Below, piece by piece: positions 8,686 to 17,700 of a DNA stretch of 64,000 nt. The DNA is from Actinomadura_C sp036008685 (lineage in GTDB: Bacteria; Actinomycetota; Actinomycetes; Streptosporangiales; Streptosporangiaceae). A program made the position numbers and the translations under genes. The stretch is taken from positions 77,661 to 141,660 of the forward strand of contig DASYNF010000108.1 of the NCBI GenBank assembly GCA_036008685.1. The letters are read 5' to 3'. Below the pieces are notes generated by a model that saw only the letters and a list, made by a program, of their open reading frames with translations, was not told the origin of the DNA and ran no database searches. Numbering within the stretch: position 1 is the first letter of the stretch; every line of letters starts with the position of its first letter.

Positions 8686-9022
8686 GGGGGTAACCTCGCG
8701 AAGAGTCATTGGAAATGTGCCCCCAGTACGGCATTCCAGGGGTAACGGAAGCCGCCGACCTCAACGGGTGGCGTCGCGAAGCCGGCGATGTTGATCGGCT
8801 GTTATGGGGCGCTGCGTGCGCGCGGCGACCGCCGGCCTACAGGCCGAAAGGGTCGCGCCGATGCCTCACACACACAACTCCCAGATCATGGACAGGACAC
8901 ACCTGTCCCATGGGGTTGTGCCTGCTTCTTAGGCACCTAACCTGAGTATGTGGCCAGAAGCCCAGACGGTCAAACGAATCCGACAAATGGGCTGCAAATG
9001 TGCCGTTGAGCTGAGGATGTGC
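8686..9022. other. 337-bp gap with tandem hairpins
   Basis: No convincing gene is present. Two consecutive hairpins occur: GGACAGG/CCTGTCC with a 5-nt loop at 8890-8908, extendable with one bulge to CATGG-ACAGG/CCTGTCCCATG, and GTGCCT/AGGCAC with a 7-nt loop at 8918-8936. They lie downstream of the phosphatase gene and upstream of the glycosyltransferase, so they could be a terminator for the first or a leader structure for the second. A 23-codon open frame at 8862 (+) overlaps the hairpins and has only weak support. Confidence 0.5.
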
Positions 9023-10897
9023 TCAGATGAACGCCTGGGGAAGGACCCGGATCGCCAGGATGGAGACGTCGTCTCGGAAGTCTCCCCGGCCGAAGTCCAG
9101 CAGGACCCGCTGAACCGCCGCCAGCATCTCCTCGACGGGACGGGCGCTGTAGGTCGCCAGGACCTCGATGAGCCGCTCCTCGCCGAAACGTTCACCGCTG
9201 GGATCGCAGGTGTCCACCACCCCGTCCGAATGCAGGAACAGGGTGTCGCCCTCCCCGAGCTCGAGCGGCTCGATTCCCGGTTCGAAGTCGTCGAAGACGC
9301 CGAGTGGCGCGCCGCCGCAGGCGGCGGTCCGGACGACACCGTCCGGCCGGACCACGATGGCGGGAGGGTGCCCGGCGAGGGCAAGGGTGAACGCCGGCCC
9401 GGTGTCCCTCTGCTCGAGGTAGACGAGGAGAGCGGTCACGAACCGGTCCTCGGAGAGGAGAGCCTGATTGATCATGGCGAGCACGTCGGCGGGCTCCTTG
9501 TGGAACCGGGCCAAGAGCCTGATCCCGTGCCGGGCGGTCGCGGTGACGGCGGCCGCCTCCTCACCCTTGCCGCAGACGTCCCCGATCACGAAGCCCCAGC
9601 CGGCCGGGGTCTCGAACGCGTCATAGAAGTCTCCGCCGACCTCTGTTCCCCGGGCCGCCGCGGCGTAATGGGAGACCAGCTTGAGCCCGGGGACGGCGGG
9701 CAGTTCACGCGGGAGCAGGCTGGCCTGCAGTGTCTCCGCCACCTCGGCCCGGCGCTGGTACATCCGGGCCGCGCGGATCACCAGTGCGAGATGGCGTCCG
9801 AGCCGCTGTACGAGGCCGAGGTCGAGCAGGTCGAAGGGCCCGTTCTCACCGCTCGAGGCCAGCGTGATGGCACCGAGGCTGTGCTCCCCGTCCTCGATCG
9901 GCACGCTGAGCACGGAGGTGGCGCCCATCATCCCGCACGCCGACGCGCCGTCCGCCGCGGTGCCGAGCATCTCGAGATCCTCGATATGAGCGTGCACGGC
10001 CGGCTCGAGAGTCGTGTGCACGGTGTGGGGAAGTGTGCCCGGCACCGGTTCCACGGCCTCCAGCGCCTGCGTGATCTCGTTGCAGCGGTCCTCCTCCGGA
10101 CCGAACACCAGCTGCCGTCGGAGCTCGCCCTGGTGGACGAGGTCGACGATGACCCAGTCGGCCAGTTCGGTGACGAGCAGCCGGGCGAAGCGCCGGGTGG
10201 TCACCGCCTCGTTGAAGAGGGGCTCCCGGAGCAGGAGCTCGGTCGCGCCCGCGAGCACGTCCATGTGATGCACGATGGCGGCCGCCGCCTCGTTTCCGGC
10301 CGTACCGGCCTCCAGCGGCCCGGTCTCGGGTAGCCGGCCGCTGACCGGAGTGACCGCGGCCATGACGAGGGGTTGCGGCTCGCCGCGGATCCATGCCCGG
10401 CCAAGGGTCACCACGGCTCGCACCGGAGACTTCTTGCCGAGGAAACGCACTTCGGTCTGCTGACGCTCACCCGTCCGGACGACGGCGGCGAGCTGCGATC
10501 GCAGCGCGGCCCGGGTGGACAGGTCGCAGAAGACGGTGAAGGGCTTGCCGGTCGCATAGCCGGGGGAGATGCCGAGGAGTACGGCCGCGTGCCGGTTCAC
10601 CCGGCGTACGTCGCCGTGGTGGTCCATGAGGAAGAGCGGCACCGGGGCGTCCTGGAAGACGGTGCGCAGGATGCGCCTCTCGGCCTCGGCCTCGGCGGTC
10701 CGGCCCGCGGCGGAGGTCTGGTGGGATCCGAACGCGCGGAGTGCCGCCAGCGCGAGATCGAGCTCCACCAGCGCGGCGTCGAGCGTGGTGCGCAGATCCG
10801 GTTCGGGCATGGTCGCGGCTTGCCGTAGCTCGCCGATGCGATCCTCCAGGCCCCGGATCTCCCCTATCAAGGCCTCGGGTTCGAGATGATCAGACAT
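9023..10897 (-). CDS. PAS/GAF/SpoIIE (PP2C) phosphatase regulator
   Basis: This 624-residue cytoplasmic signalling protein has an N-terminal coiled segment, a PAS domain (about 90-210: APVPLFLMDHHGDVRRVNRHAAVLLG), a GAF domain (about 235-390: DLGLVQRLGRHLALVIRAARMY marks its end), and a C-terminal SpoIIE/PP2C serine phosphatase (about 395-620). Metal-binding motifs are visible in EVGGDFYDAF, VIGDVCGKGEEAAAV and DTLFLHSDGVVDTCD. Relatives dephosphorylate anti-anti-sigma factors (RsbU/SpoIIE logic) in response to bound ligands. It sits 61 bp downstream of the GAF-ANTAR gene on the same strand, so the two sensors are probably expressed together. Its start has GAGGA seven bases upstream. Confidence 0.92.
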   Translation of the reverse strand: MSDHLEPEALIGEIRGLEDRIGELRQAATMPEPDLRTTLDAALVELDLALAALRAFGSHQTSAAGRTAEAEAERRILRTVFQDAPVPLFLMDHHGDVRRVNRHAAVLLGISPGYATGKPFTVFCDLSTRAALRSQLAAVVRTGERQQTEVRFLGKKSPVRAVVTLGRAWIRGEPQPLVMAAVTPVSGRLPETGPLEAGTAGNEAAAAIVHHMDVLAGATELLLREPLFNEAVTTRRFARLLVTELADWVIVDLVHQGELRRQLVFGPEEDRCNEITQALEAVEPVPGTLPHTVHTTLEPAVHAHIEDLEMLGTAADGASACGMMGATSVLSVPIEDGEHSLGAITLASSGENGPFDLLDLGLVQRLGRHLALVIRAARMYQRRAEVAETLQASLLPRELPAVPGLKLVSHYAAAARGTEVGGDFYDAFETPAGWGFVIGDVCGKGEEAAAVTATARHGIRLLARFHKEPADVLAMINQALLSEDRFVTALLVYLEQRDTGPAFTLALAGHPPAIVVRPDGVVRTAACGGAPLGVFDDFEPGIEPLELGEGDTLFLHSDGVVDTCDPSGERFGEERLIEVLATYSARPVEEMLAAVQRVLLDFGRGDFRDDVSILAIRVLPQAFI

Positions 10898-10958
10898 TCG
10901 GCATCCTCATTACAGCGGACGGGTCTCGGCCCAGAGCTGAATGGTAGCCGCGCCGTCG

Positions 10959-11780
10959 TCATGAAATACGGAGACGCTCGTTCCCGGCCACGATCCGCTG
11001 TGCTATCGCCGTGAGCTTCATATGCCGTGTCTGTGAGATCCGCCGCAGCTCCGCGAAGGCGGCCTCGGCGTCGCATCCCAGCGCGTGCATGAGGATGCCC
11101 TTGGCCTGGTCCACGACGGCCCGGCTCTCGACCGCCTGCCGCAGCTGCACGGCGGTGCGGTGCGCGTCTTCGTACTGCCGGCTGTTGGTGACCGCCCAGC
11201 CTCCCTGGGCGACGAGCAGTGCCGCCATCGCGAGCTGGCCGGAGTCGAGCGCCCGGGGCATGACGCCGTAGAGAGTGAGCGTCAGAGTGACGGACATCTC
11301 CTTGTTCTCGTGCACCGTCGTCGTGAAGCAGCGGACCCCTCGCCGCAGCATGGCGGCGGTGTGCACGGGCCAGCGCAGCTCGGTGAGGGTGTCGGCGCAG
11401 CTCACCGGCACGCGGGCCGTCACCACGTCGAAGATCGGGCCATCCCCGCGGTCGAGCTGATCGTCCACGAGGTCGGCGAGATCCGGGTGGCTCGCCGCGG
11501 CGAGCCGTGGCTCGGGTCTGGGCCCTTCGCGCCGATCCCGGCCGGAGGCGGGCACGACCCATCGCACGGCCGTCGCTCCGACGCAGCCGACCACCGCGCG
11601 TGGCGCGAGCTCGGTCACCCTTCGCAGGGTGCCGACCTCGGAGGAGTTTTCGACCACCCCCAGCCGGGCGATCTCGATGGCGAGTTCGTTGGTGATGACG
11701 GGCGGGGCATCGGCGGGCACGTCTCTCACGCTATCCCCGGCGGATGCGTTCACCGACTCTCGAAAACCGCTTTCCTCCAC
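10959..11780 (-). CDS. GAF and ANTAR domain RNA-binding antiterminator
   Basis: This 273-residue protein has a GAF sensor region (about 40-190) followed by a C-terminal ANTAR domain (about 200-262). The ANTAR signature is clear: QLRQAVESRAVVDQAKGILM, then CDAEAAFAELRRISQTRHMKL. ANTAR proteins bind tandem hairpins in nascent RNA to block transcription termination. The start used is the GTG at 11780 with GAGGGCG upstream; downstream GTG codons at 11750 and 11723 are alternatives that would trim a low-complexity leader. It precedes the SpoIIE-type phosphatase gene. No dual-hairpin target was identified nearby with certainty. Confidence 0.88.
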   Translation of the reverse strand: MEESGFRESVNASAGDSVRDVPADAPPVITNELAIEIARLGVVENSSEVGTLRRVTELAPRAVVGCVGATAVRWVVPASGRDRREGPRPEPRLAAASHPDLADLVDDQLDRGDGPIFDVVTARVPVSCADTLTELRWPVHTAAMLRRGVRCFTTTVHENKEMSVTLTLTLYGVMPRALDSGQLAMAALLVAQGGWAVTNSRQYEDAHRTAVQLRQAVESRAVVDQAKGILMHALGCDAEAAFAELRRISQTRHMKLTAIAQRIVAGNERLRIS

Positions 11781-12374
11781 TATGCGCCCTCTTTACCTGT
11801 GGAGCGGGCCCCGCTGTCCTTCCGGGGCGGTGTTCCCCTCGTCTTGGCCGGGTCACCGGACGGGACGGCGTGGCGGTCTCGTCGGAGCGATGTCATCACC
11901 CGCCGCACCCGCCGTGTCATCGTCCGGTCGCCTGCCTTGCGCGCCTTACCCGTAAAGGAGGGTCCTACTCCGCCCGGTGGCCTCCCGCTGTGCCGGTGCG
12001 GACGATGCGGGCGGTGCCGTGGACGACCGGGGTGGCGGGTGCCGCCGGGGGCACCGCGGGAGGGAGCGCGGCGGGCGCCACCGGCGCCGCGTAAGGGATC
12101 GGTGCGGCCGGTGGTGCCCTGCGGGCCGCTCGTGACCGGCGTGATCCGTTCAAGGCGGGCGGGCGGCGATGATCCGGTGAGCGCAACGACGCCCTCAGGG
12201 ATAGATAGGATCGAGCGCACCCCGGGCTTGCACCCGATCTGTCCGCGAATCCGCATGCTTCGGCGCCGTGACGCGCCGCGGCGGTGAGGGGGCCGCGGCC
12301 TGACCGGAATGCGGTCTGCGGGCCCTCGGGCGGAACCGGACTTCCGCCGGTTCGATCACGGGAGGTGGGGGACG
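11781..12374. other. 594-bp divergent gap, no firmly supported gene
   Basis: This region separates the GAF-ANTAR gene (minus) from the DUF6177 pair (plus). The only stretch with coding-like codon use is on the minus strand at 11965-12186: a Pro/Ala-rich frame with G/C third positions ending VVHGTARIVRTGTAGGHRAE. Its only starts are TTG-type without a ribosome site and it resembles no family I know. The remainder is GC-rich DNA in which I see no structured element. Confidence 0.4.
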
Positions 12375-12737
12375 ATGACGTGCGACATCGTCGCGCTGGT
12401 GCGCAACCGGCCGGACGTCCGCACCGTGATCGATGGCATGCTCGCCTTCGGCCAGCAGTTCCGGCCGTGTGAACTCGACGGGGGCGTCACACAGCTGTAC
12501 GACCCGTCCGGCCGGCTGATCGTCTCCATCGAGGTGCCGGTGCTGGTCAACGTCCCCGGGGAGATCGAGCGGATGCTCGGTCCCGAGCTGGCGGGCCGTT
12601 ACAACGCGCCGATCTGGTGGGTGGACGTACGGGCCAGCGCCGACGTGCCGGACGCGACCCGTATGGCGCGCCGGTTCGCCGACGATCTCGTCCATTGGCA
12701 GGGCGGGCTGGTCTGGGACGCGGAGGCGGGTTCATGA
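12375..12737 (+). CDS. DUF6177-like protein, N-terminal half
   Basis: This 120-residue protein (MTCDIVALVRNRPDVRTVID, then VTQLYDPSGRLIVSIEVPVLV and IWWVDVRASADVPDATRMARRFADDLV) resembles the N-terminal part of DUF6177 proteins, which I recall as single polypeptides of about 400-450 residues in actinobacteria, often near type VII secretion genes. Here the family is split: this gene stops with TGA overlapping the ATG of the next gene (ATGA). The start at 12375 follows GGAGGTGGGG. The two halves are probably made together and may associate; the function is unknown. Confidence 0.65.
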   Translation: MTCDIVALVRNRPDVRTVIDGMLAFGQQFRPCELDGGVTQLYDPSGRLIVSIEVPVLVNVPGEIERMLGPELAGRYNAPIWWVDVRASADVPDATRMARRFADDLVHWQGGLVWDAEAGS

Positions 12738-13774
12738 CGCAGGCTCCGCACCCGGCGGTGGACGCCATCACCCCGAAGGCCATGGTCGTCCTCCAGGACC
12801 GGCCCGTGGTGGCGTTCAACCAGTGGCTGACGGACGCGCTGCGGGTGTGCGGCATGTCCGGCCGGGCGCTGCAGATCGTCACGCCCGTGACGTCGCGGTT
12901 GTCGCTCCCGCTGCGGCTCGTCCTCACCGGACCGGGTTCCTGCTGGGTCGTCCGTGACGGCGACGCCTACTACGACGGCCTGTCCGGGCGGCCTCTGCGC
13001 TGGGACGGCATGGCCTTCGCCCCCGTCCCGGAGGCACGTGACTATGCCGCCGGCTACAAGTCGCCTCCGGCCGAACCGGTCGGGTCCCAGCTGACCCTCA
13101 CCCTGCGCGTACGGCACGGCCAGGAGGAACTGCTGGGTGGCGTGGTGGGGCATCTGTGCCAGTCCCTCGTCGGCCGGGCCCCGGCCGGCTGGGGCACTGC
13201 GGAGCCCGCCGCGAACCTCTGGAATCTCGACGAGATGACCCGCCTGTTCCGGCACCGCGCGCCGCGGGCCACATGGCTGGCGGTGGTCGGCGGAGGAACG
13301 GCGCCGAGAGGGCGTGAGCCGCAGGCTGAGCAGGTGGGAGACGGCGCGGCGGAGCCGGCCGCCCCCAGCCGGACCGTGATCGCGACGATGCTGTTCTCCG
13401 CGATCCAGGGGGGCGTGGAGGAGTCGGTCACGCTGGCCGTGGGATTCCCGGCCGGAGACGCTCCGCCGGTCTCGGCCCTGCCCACGCTGATCGGCGCGGT
13501 CGCCGGGGAGCACCGCCTGACCTCACTGTTCGCACAGCTGAGCCCCGGGCGGGCCGATCTCACGACAGAGCCGCGGTGGACGGGTGCGCCGGCCCCGATC
13601 GGCATGGCCGTCGGCGCGGAGATGGGTGTGGGAACGGGTCCGGCGGGGGTTTCCGGCCGGCAGATCGGGGACTCACGATCACCGGGTCTGTGGTTCGATC
13701 TCGGTGACGGCCGATCCCCTGAGGGCTGGCAGCGCTATGAGCAGCTCATGCACCACCTGCGCGGGCCGGGCTAG
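12734..13774 (+). CDS. DUF6177 family protein, C-terminal part
   Basis: This 346-residue protein starts MTQAPHPAVDAITPKAMVVL and contains the DUF6177 pattern QDRPVVAFNQWLTDALR, LQIVTPVTSRLSLPLRLVL, CWVVRDGDAYYDGLSGRPLRW. It begins four bases before the end of the previous gene, an arrangement that normally gives translational coupling. A low-complexity segment (GTAPRGREPQAEQVGDGAAE) interrupts the middle, followed by a domain ending in WFDLGDGRSPEGWQRYEQLM, typical of the family C-terminus. No membrane segment or catalytic motif is evident. It is convergent with the sigma factor gene. Confidence 0.75.
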   Translation: MTQAPHPAVDAITPKAMVVLQDRPVVAFNQWLTDALRVCGMSGRALQIVTPVTSRLSLPLRLVLTGPGSCWVVRDGDAYYDGLSGRPLRWDGMAFAPVPEARDYAAGYKSPPAEPVGSQLTLTLRVRHGQEELLGGVVGHLCQSLVGRAPAGWGTAEPAANLWNLDEMTRLFRHRAPRATWLAVVGGGTAPRGREPQAEQVGDGAAEPAAPSRTVIATMLFSAIQGGVEESVTLAVGFPAGDAPPVSALPTLIGAVAGEHRLTSLFAQLSPGRADLTTEPRWTGAPAPIGMAVGAEMGVGTGPAGVSGRQIGDSRSPGLWFDLGDGRSPEGWQRYEQLMHHLRGPG

Positions 13775-13796
13775 AAGCCGCCCTGCGGCCTCCGGC

Positions 13797-13824
13797 CACG
13801 TCCTCGCTAGGCGGCGAGGACGTG
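13797..13824. terminator. Hairpin at the convergent ends of DUF6177 and sigma genes
   Basis: Perfect 10-bp arms CACGTCCTCG (13797-13806) and CGAGGACGTG (13815-13824) have an 8-nt loop that contains the sigma-factor stop codon. The right arm therefore codes for the last residues of the sigma factor. Its position between convergent genes suggests termination for both. Confidence 0.6.
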
Positions 13825-14394
13825 CTGGTGGTGACCCAGGAGCTCCCGGAGCTGCTTGCGGCCACGGTGGAGGCGGGACATCACCGTGCCGATGGGCGAC
13901 CCCATCATCGCGGCGATCTCCTTGTAGGCGTAGCCCTCGATGTCGGCGAGGACGACCGCCTGACGGAACTCCTTCGGCAGGGACCGCAGTGCCCTGAGGA
14001 TGTCGGTGTCCGGCATCCGGTCAAGGGCCTCCTTCTCGGCGGAACGCAGGCCGAGGCTGTGGGACTCGGTCTGCGTGAGCTGCCATGCCTCGATCTCCTC
14101 GGAGCCGATTCGCTGTGGCTGACGCTGCTTCTTGCGGTAGATGTTGATGAAGTTGTTGGTCAGGATGCGGTTCAGCCAGGCCTTGAGGTTCGTGCCTTCC
14201 TGGAACTGGTGGAAGTTCACGTAGGCCTTGGCCAGCGTCTCCTGCACGAGGTCTTCGGCATCGGCGGGGTTGCGGGTCATGCGGATCGCGCTGGCGTACA
14301 GCGGGCTGGCCAATGGCAGGACGTCACGCTCGTAGCGCTCGATCTGGTCCCGCTGCGCGGGTCCCTGGCGCGTGGGCATGGCGATAGTGGTCAT
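13807..14394 (-). CDS. ECF sigma factor, SigR/SigE(SigH)-like
   Basis: This 195-residue ECF sigma factor has region 2 (ASAIRMTRNPADAEDLVQETLAKAY, HQFQEGTNLKAWLNRILTNNFINIYRKKQRQPQR) and region 4 (LRALRSLPKEFRQAVVLADIEGYAYKEIAAMMGSPIGTVMSRLHRGRKQLRE). The region 2 signature strongly matches the SigR/SigH redox-stress group controlled by ZAS anti-sigma factors such as RsrA. Unusually, no RsrA-like gene follows; the next gene is convergent and unrelated. Of three tandem start codons I use the ATG at 14394, which gives the best spacing from CGGAG. SigR-group factors respond to thiol oxidation; that role is inferred for this copy. Confidence 0.85.
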   Translation of the reverse strand: MTTIAMPTRQGPAQRDQIERYERDVLPLASPLYASAIRMTRNPADAEDLVQETLAKAYVNFHQFQEGTNLKAWLNRILTNNFINIYRKKQRQPQRIGSEEIEAWQLTQTESHSLGLRSAEKEALDRMPDTDILRALRSLPKEFRQAVVLADIEGYAYKEIAAMMGSPIGTVMSRLHRGRKQLRELLGHHQHVLAA

Positions 14395-14532
14395 CATCAC
14401 TCCGTAACTTGGGGACTGGGCGGACTCTCCGCCCTCGTACGGGGATGGCCTCGGCGATCAGCTCCGGCTGGACCGGGTCACGAGGTGGTGCGCGCACTGA
14501 GCCGGCGCACCTCGAAGAGTCATTGTCACATC

Positions 14533-14561
14533 AAAATAAGACAAAACGGTCAAAAGGTCTA
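14533..14561 (-). promoter_or_regulatory. Vegetative-type promoter upstream of the sigma factor gene
   Basis: On the minus strand TAGACC (14556-14561) and TATTTT (14533-14538) are separated by 17 bp inside an AT-rich patch that stands out from the surrounding sequence. Transcription would begin near 14526, giving a leader of about 130 nt before the sigma gene. I did not find a clear SigR-type GGAAT/GTT autoregulatory promoter. The rest of the 14395-14709 gap holds the terminator listed next and nothing else recognisable. Confidence 0.45.
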
Positions 14562-14661
14562 GATGAGTGCGCAACGGGTTGGTGTGCTCCTCCGCCGATC
14601 CGCGGGTGCCGGTCGCGCTCTCCCTTACTAAGACGCAAGGATTCGGTCAAAGGATGACAAA

Positions 14662-14689
14662 AGCGGCTGTGACCTTCGTCACAGCCGCT
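14662..14689 (-). terminator. Intrinsic terminator of the M14 carboxypeptidase gene
   Basis: Perfect 12-bp arms AGCGGCTGTGAC and GTCACAGCCGCT enclose a 4-nt loop 20 bp beyond the carboxypeptidase stop codon. Read on the minus strand the stem is followed immediately by TTTTGTC, a classic rho-independent arrangement. Confidence 0.85.
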
Positions 14690-14709
14690 GTGGTCGTGGA
14701 GGCCGGAGC

Positions 14710-17700
14710 TCAGCCGAGCAGGTGCTTCAGTGCCCGGCCCATGATCACCTCCCGGTCGCCCGGGGACTTCACCTGCTCGAGCCCGAAGCCGAGCATGAGC
14801 GAGTCCTCCGTCGCGACCGCCGACACCGAGTCGATCAAGGCCTGGGACCGGATGAACTCACCGGCGTTGCCAGGGCTCCCGGCCGGAGCGCCTTGGACCG
14901 ACCACGGCCCGGAACCGGACTCGAAGCCCTCGGCGTCGAGCAGCCCACCGGTCGTGGTCACCTTGGTGTCGTCCACGAACAGGCCGGTGCCGCCGCTGCC
15001 GGGATCGCTCACATAGGTGATGGACACTTCGACCTTCTTGCCCGCGTAGGCCGACAGGTCGAAGGCGGCCGGCACCCAGCCTCCCGAGCCTCCCGTGAAC
15101 GAGTTCCAGCGGCCGCTCGTGCCCGTGCCGCCGCACGGGCGGCCGGCCGTCAGGTAGTGGCGCAGGAACGGGTGCTGGTCCAGGAGGTAGCCCTGCCCGC
15201 AATTGGCCGGCACCGTGGTGAGGGTGTGCCCGTTCTGGTCGGGGAGCGTGGTCCAGTCATCCGCTCCCGGGGTGTGCGCCTCCAGGATGACGTGGTCATA
15301 GCCCGCCTCCGTGCTGTAGGACAGCTGTGCCCGCAGGACCGGCGCCTGCGCCGCCGTCACCGCCGACAGGTCGACCGTACGGCTCAGCCGCCGGTACAGG
15401 CCGTCCTCGTGGCCGCCGGCGATGTACCACGAACCCTCGGCCGGCTCGTACGGGCCGGCCGTGCCGGCGTAGTCGCCCGCCTTCCAGCTCTTGAACTGCG
15501 GGAACCGCGCCACCGGCAGGACCGTGCTCGTCGCCTGCAGGCCGCCCGCCTCGTCGAGGGGGTTGGCCGGCGCGCCGCCGAAGTCGGCGTTCACGCCCTC
15601 GAAGGGGTCGCCGCCGCCGGCGAACCGGGACGGATTCTGGACGAGCGCCCGGTCGTAGGCGCCCAGGTAGTACTGCGTGAAGTCGTCCGACAGCAGCTCA
15701 CAGTCGGCGCGCGGATCGCTCGAGATGACACAGGGACGTTCCGGGTGGCCCTTGAGCCCGAAGTAGATCCCGCCGCCGTTGGTCTGGTGGAGCGGCCCGT
15801 AGTAGCCCGCCGTCTCACCGGTGTAGAGGAGCTTCCCGCCCTCGTTCAGATACGAACGCACGTTGAGCACCAGCCGCAGTGCCCGGTCGGCGACCTGCGA
15901 GTCCTGGGACGGGCCGGCGTAGGTGGGCACGGGATCATCGGCCGGATCCTGGGTCAGCCGGTTGTCCCCGAGATACCAGACCACGCCCTCGAAGTGCTTC
16001 AGCACTCCGAGGTCATGGGGCGCCCCGTCCCTGTCGATGTCCCACACCAGAGACTTGATCTTGTTGGCCTCGATCGCGTCCATGTACTGCCGGGCGTATC
16101 CGGGCGCGTTGGTCCCGGCGGGATAGACCGGGTTGACGCCCTTGTAGTCCTCGTCGGCCACCACCAGCACCGTCGCCCCGGCCTGGTCCCGCACCGTGTA
16201 GGTGAAGTGGGCGCTCTGCACCCTGTTGTCCTGCCCAGCGATGTCGTCCTGCCCGCCGGTGTCGCCGTGGCTCCTGGAGCCGCTGAACCAGGCCTCGACC
16301 CTGTCGCCGGGCCGCTGGCCGGTGACGGTGCCGCGGTATTCGGCGAAGTAGGTCCGGCCGTCCTGGCCGAACCGCTCGCCGCCGCGCCACTCCCGCACCG
16401 AGGTGGTACGGGTCCGGCCGCCGTTGATCCGGTAGTGCAGCGTCTTGTCGCCAAGGGACCGGCGGATCACCGAGGCGGCGCTCTGCACGGGGCCGTAGGA
16501 GGTGGAGAACGCGTCCACCTCGAAGTCGGGGACGGTCCGGCCGACCGGCGACACCGGTCGGTCCGGGCGCTGGGCGGACTGGGCCGTGGCGACGGCGTGA
16601 GCGATGTTCTTGGCGAATTCGCTCTGGACGAGATCCTCGTCGTCGGGGAACTCGAAGACCGATCCGCAGTCCTCCGGACGCCACGCGTCGTCCGGGTCGG
16701 CCTCGGAGGCGCTCTCGCAGGTCGACATCTCCGGCGTCACGCTCAGCGCGCCGAACAGGGTGTCCAGGTGCCCGTCGGTGTCACCGTTGCTGGTGTAGAG
16801 CTGGGCGGCGAGTTCGGGGATGTAGCCGGGCACGACGGGGTGGTCGATGTCGCCGAGCATCGCGTCGTGGATGACGTCGTCGGGACTGCGGGTGAGGGCC
16901 TGCCACCCCACACCGTGCAGCAGGAGTTCGGCGGCCGAGTGATAGTTGACGACGAACCTGGGCCGGATCCGCTCGGCGAGCGCGATCTGCGCCTTGGTCT
17001 CCGGCTCCGACCCCGGGCTCGGGCCCCGGTAGGTCTGACCGGCGAAGGTCGGCGAGGAGCCCTCGTTGTCGTAGCCCCACTTGTACGGGAAGTTCCGGTT
17101 CGGGTCGACGCCGTCCTGACCGGTGATGCGGCCGTCTCCGTTGTTGTCCCGTAGATTCTTGCGCCACAGCCGGAAGCCGTCCTCGAATGTCAGGTCGTAA
17201 CCGTCGACGTTGACCACCGGGAGGAACCACACGTCCGTCGTGTTGATGATCTTGGTGAGCCGGGTGTCGCGGCCGTACCCCTCCACGAAGTGATGCAGGA
17301 GCCGTCGCACCATCTCCGGTGTGATCCACTCGCGCGCGTGCTGGGTGGCCATGTACAAGACGGCCGGCCGCTCCCGGTCCCGCAGGTGGGCCACGCCTTC
17401 GCTGACCCGTACGGCGGTGATCGGCTTGCCCTTGACCGTGGTGCCGATGTCGACCGCCTCCGCTATCGAGGGATGGTCGGCCGCCAGCTTGACGATCTCG
17501 TCATGGATGTTGCCCGCCCCGCTGTAGGGCCGGAAGACCTTGGGCGTCACCGCGGCGGCCCCTTGGGCCGCGGACATGCCCCTGATCTTCTTCAGGCCGA
17601 GGCGGACGCCGTGCCTCGCGAGATCACGCACCTGGACGTCGCTCATGACGGCCTCGACCTGGGTCCGGTCACCCTGGGTCGTGCCGACCACGACGTCCTC

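Noticed and set aside
8862..8933. 23-codon plus-strand frame overlapping the tandem hairpins
   Set aside because: Ribosome site is weak and the sequence is explained by the hairpins.
11965..12186. Proline/alanine-rich minus-strand frame with GC-biased third positions
   Set aside because: Only a TTG start, no ribosome site and no family resemblance; kept as a remark in the gap entry rather than a gene.
14722..17154. 810-codon plus-strand open frame antisense to the carboxypeptidase
   Set aside because: The minus strand encodes an unmistakable M14 enzyme with signal peptide; the plus frame is a compositional shadow.
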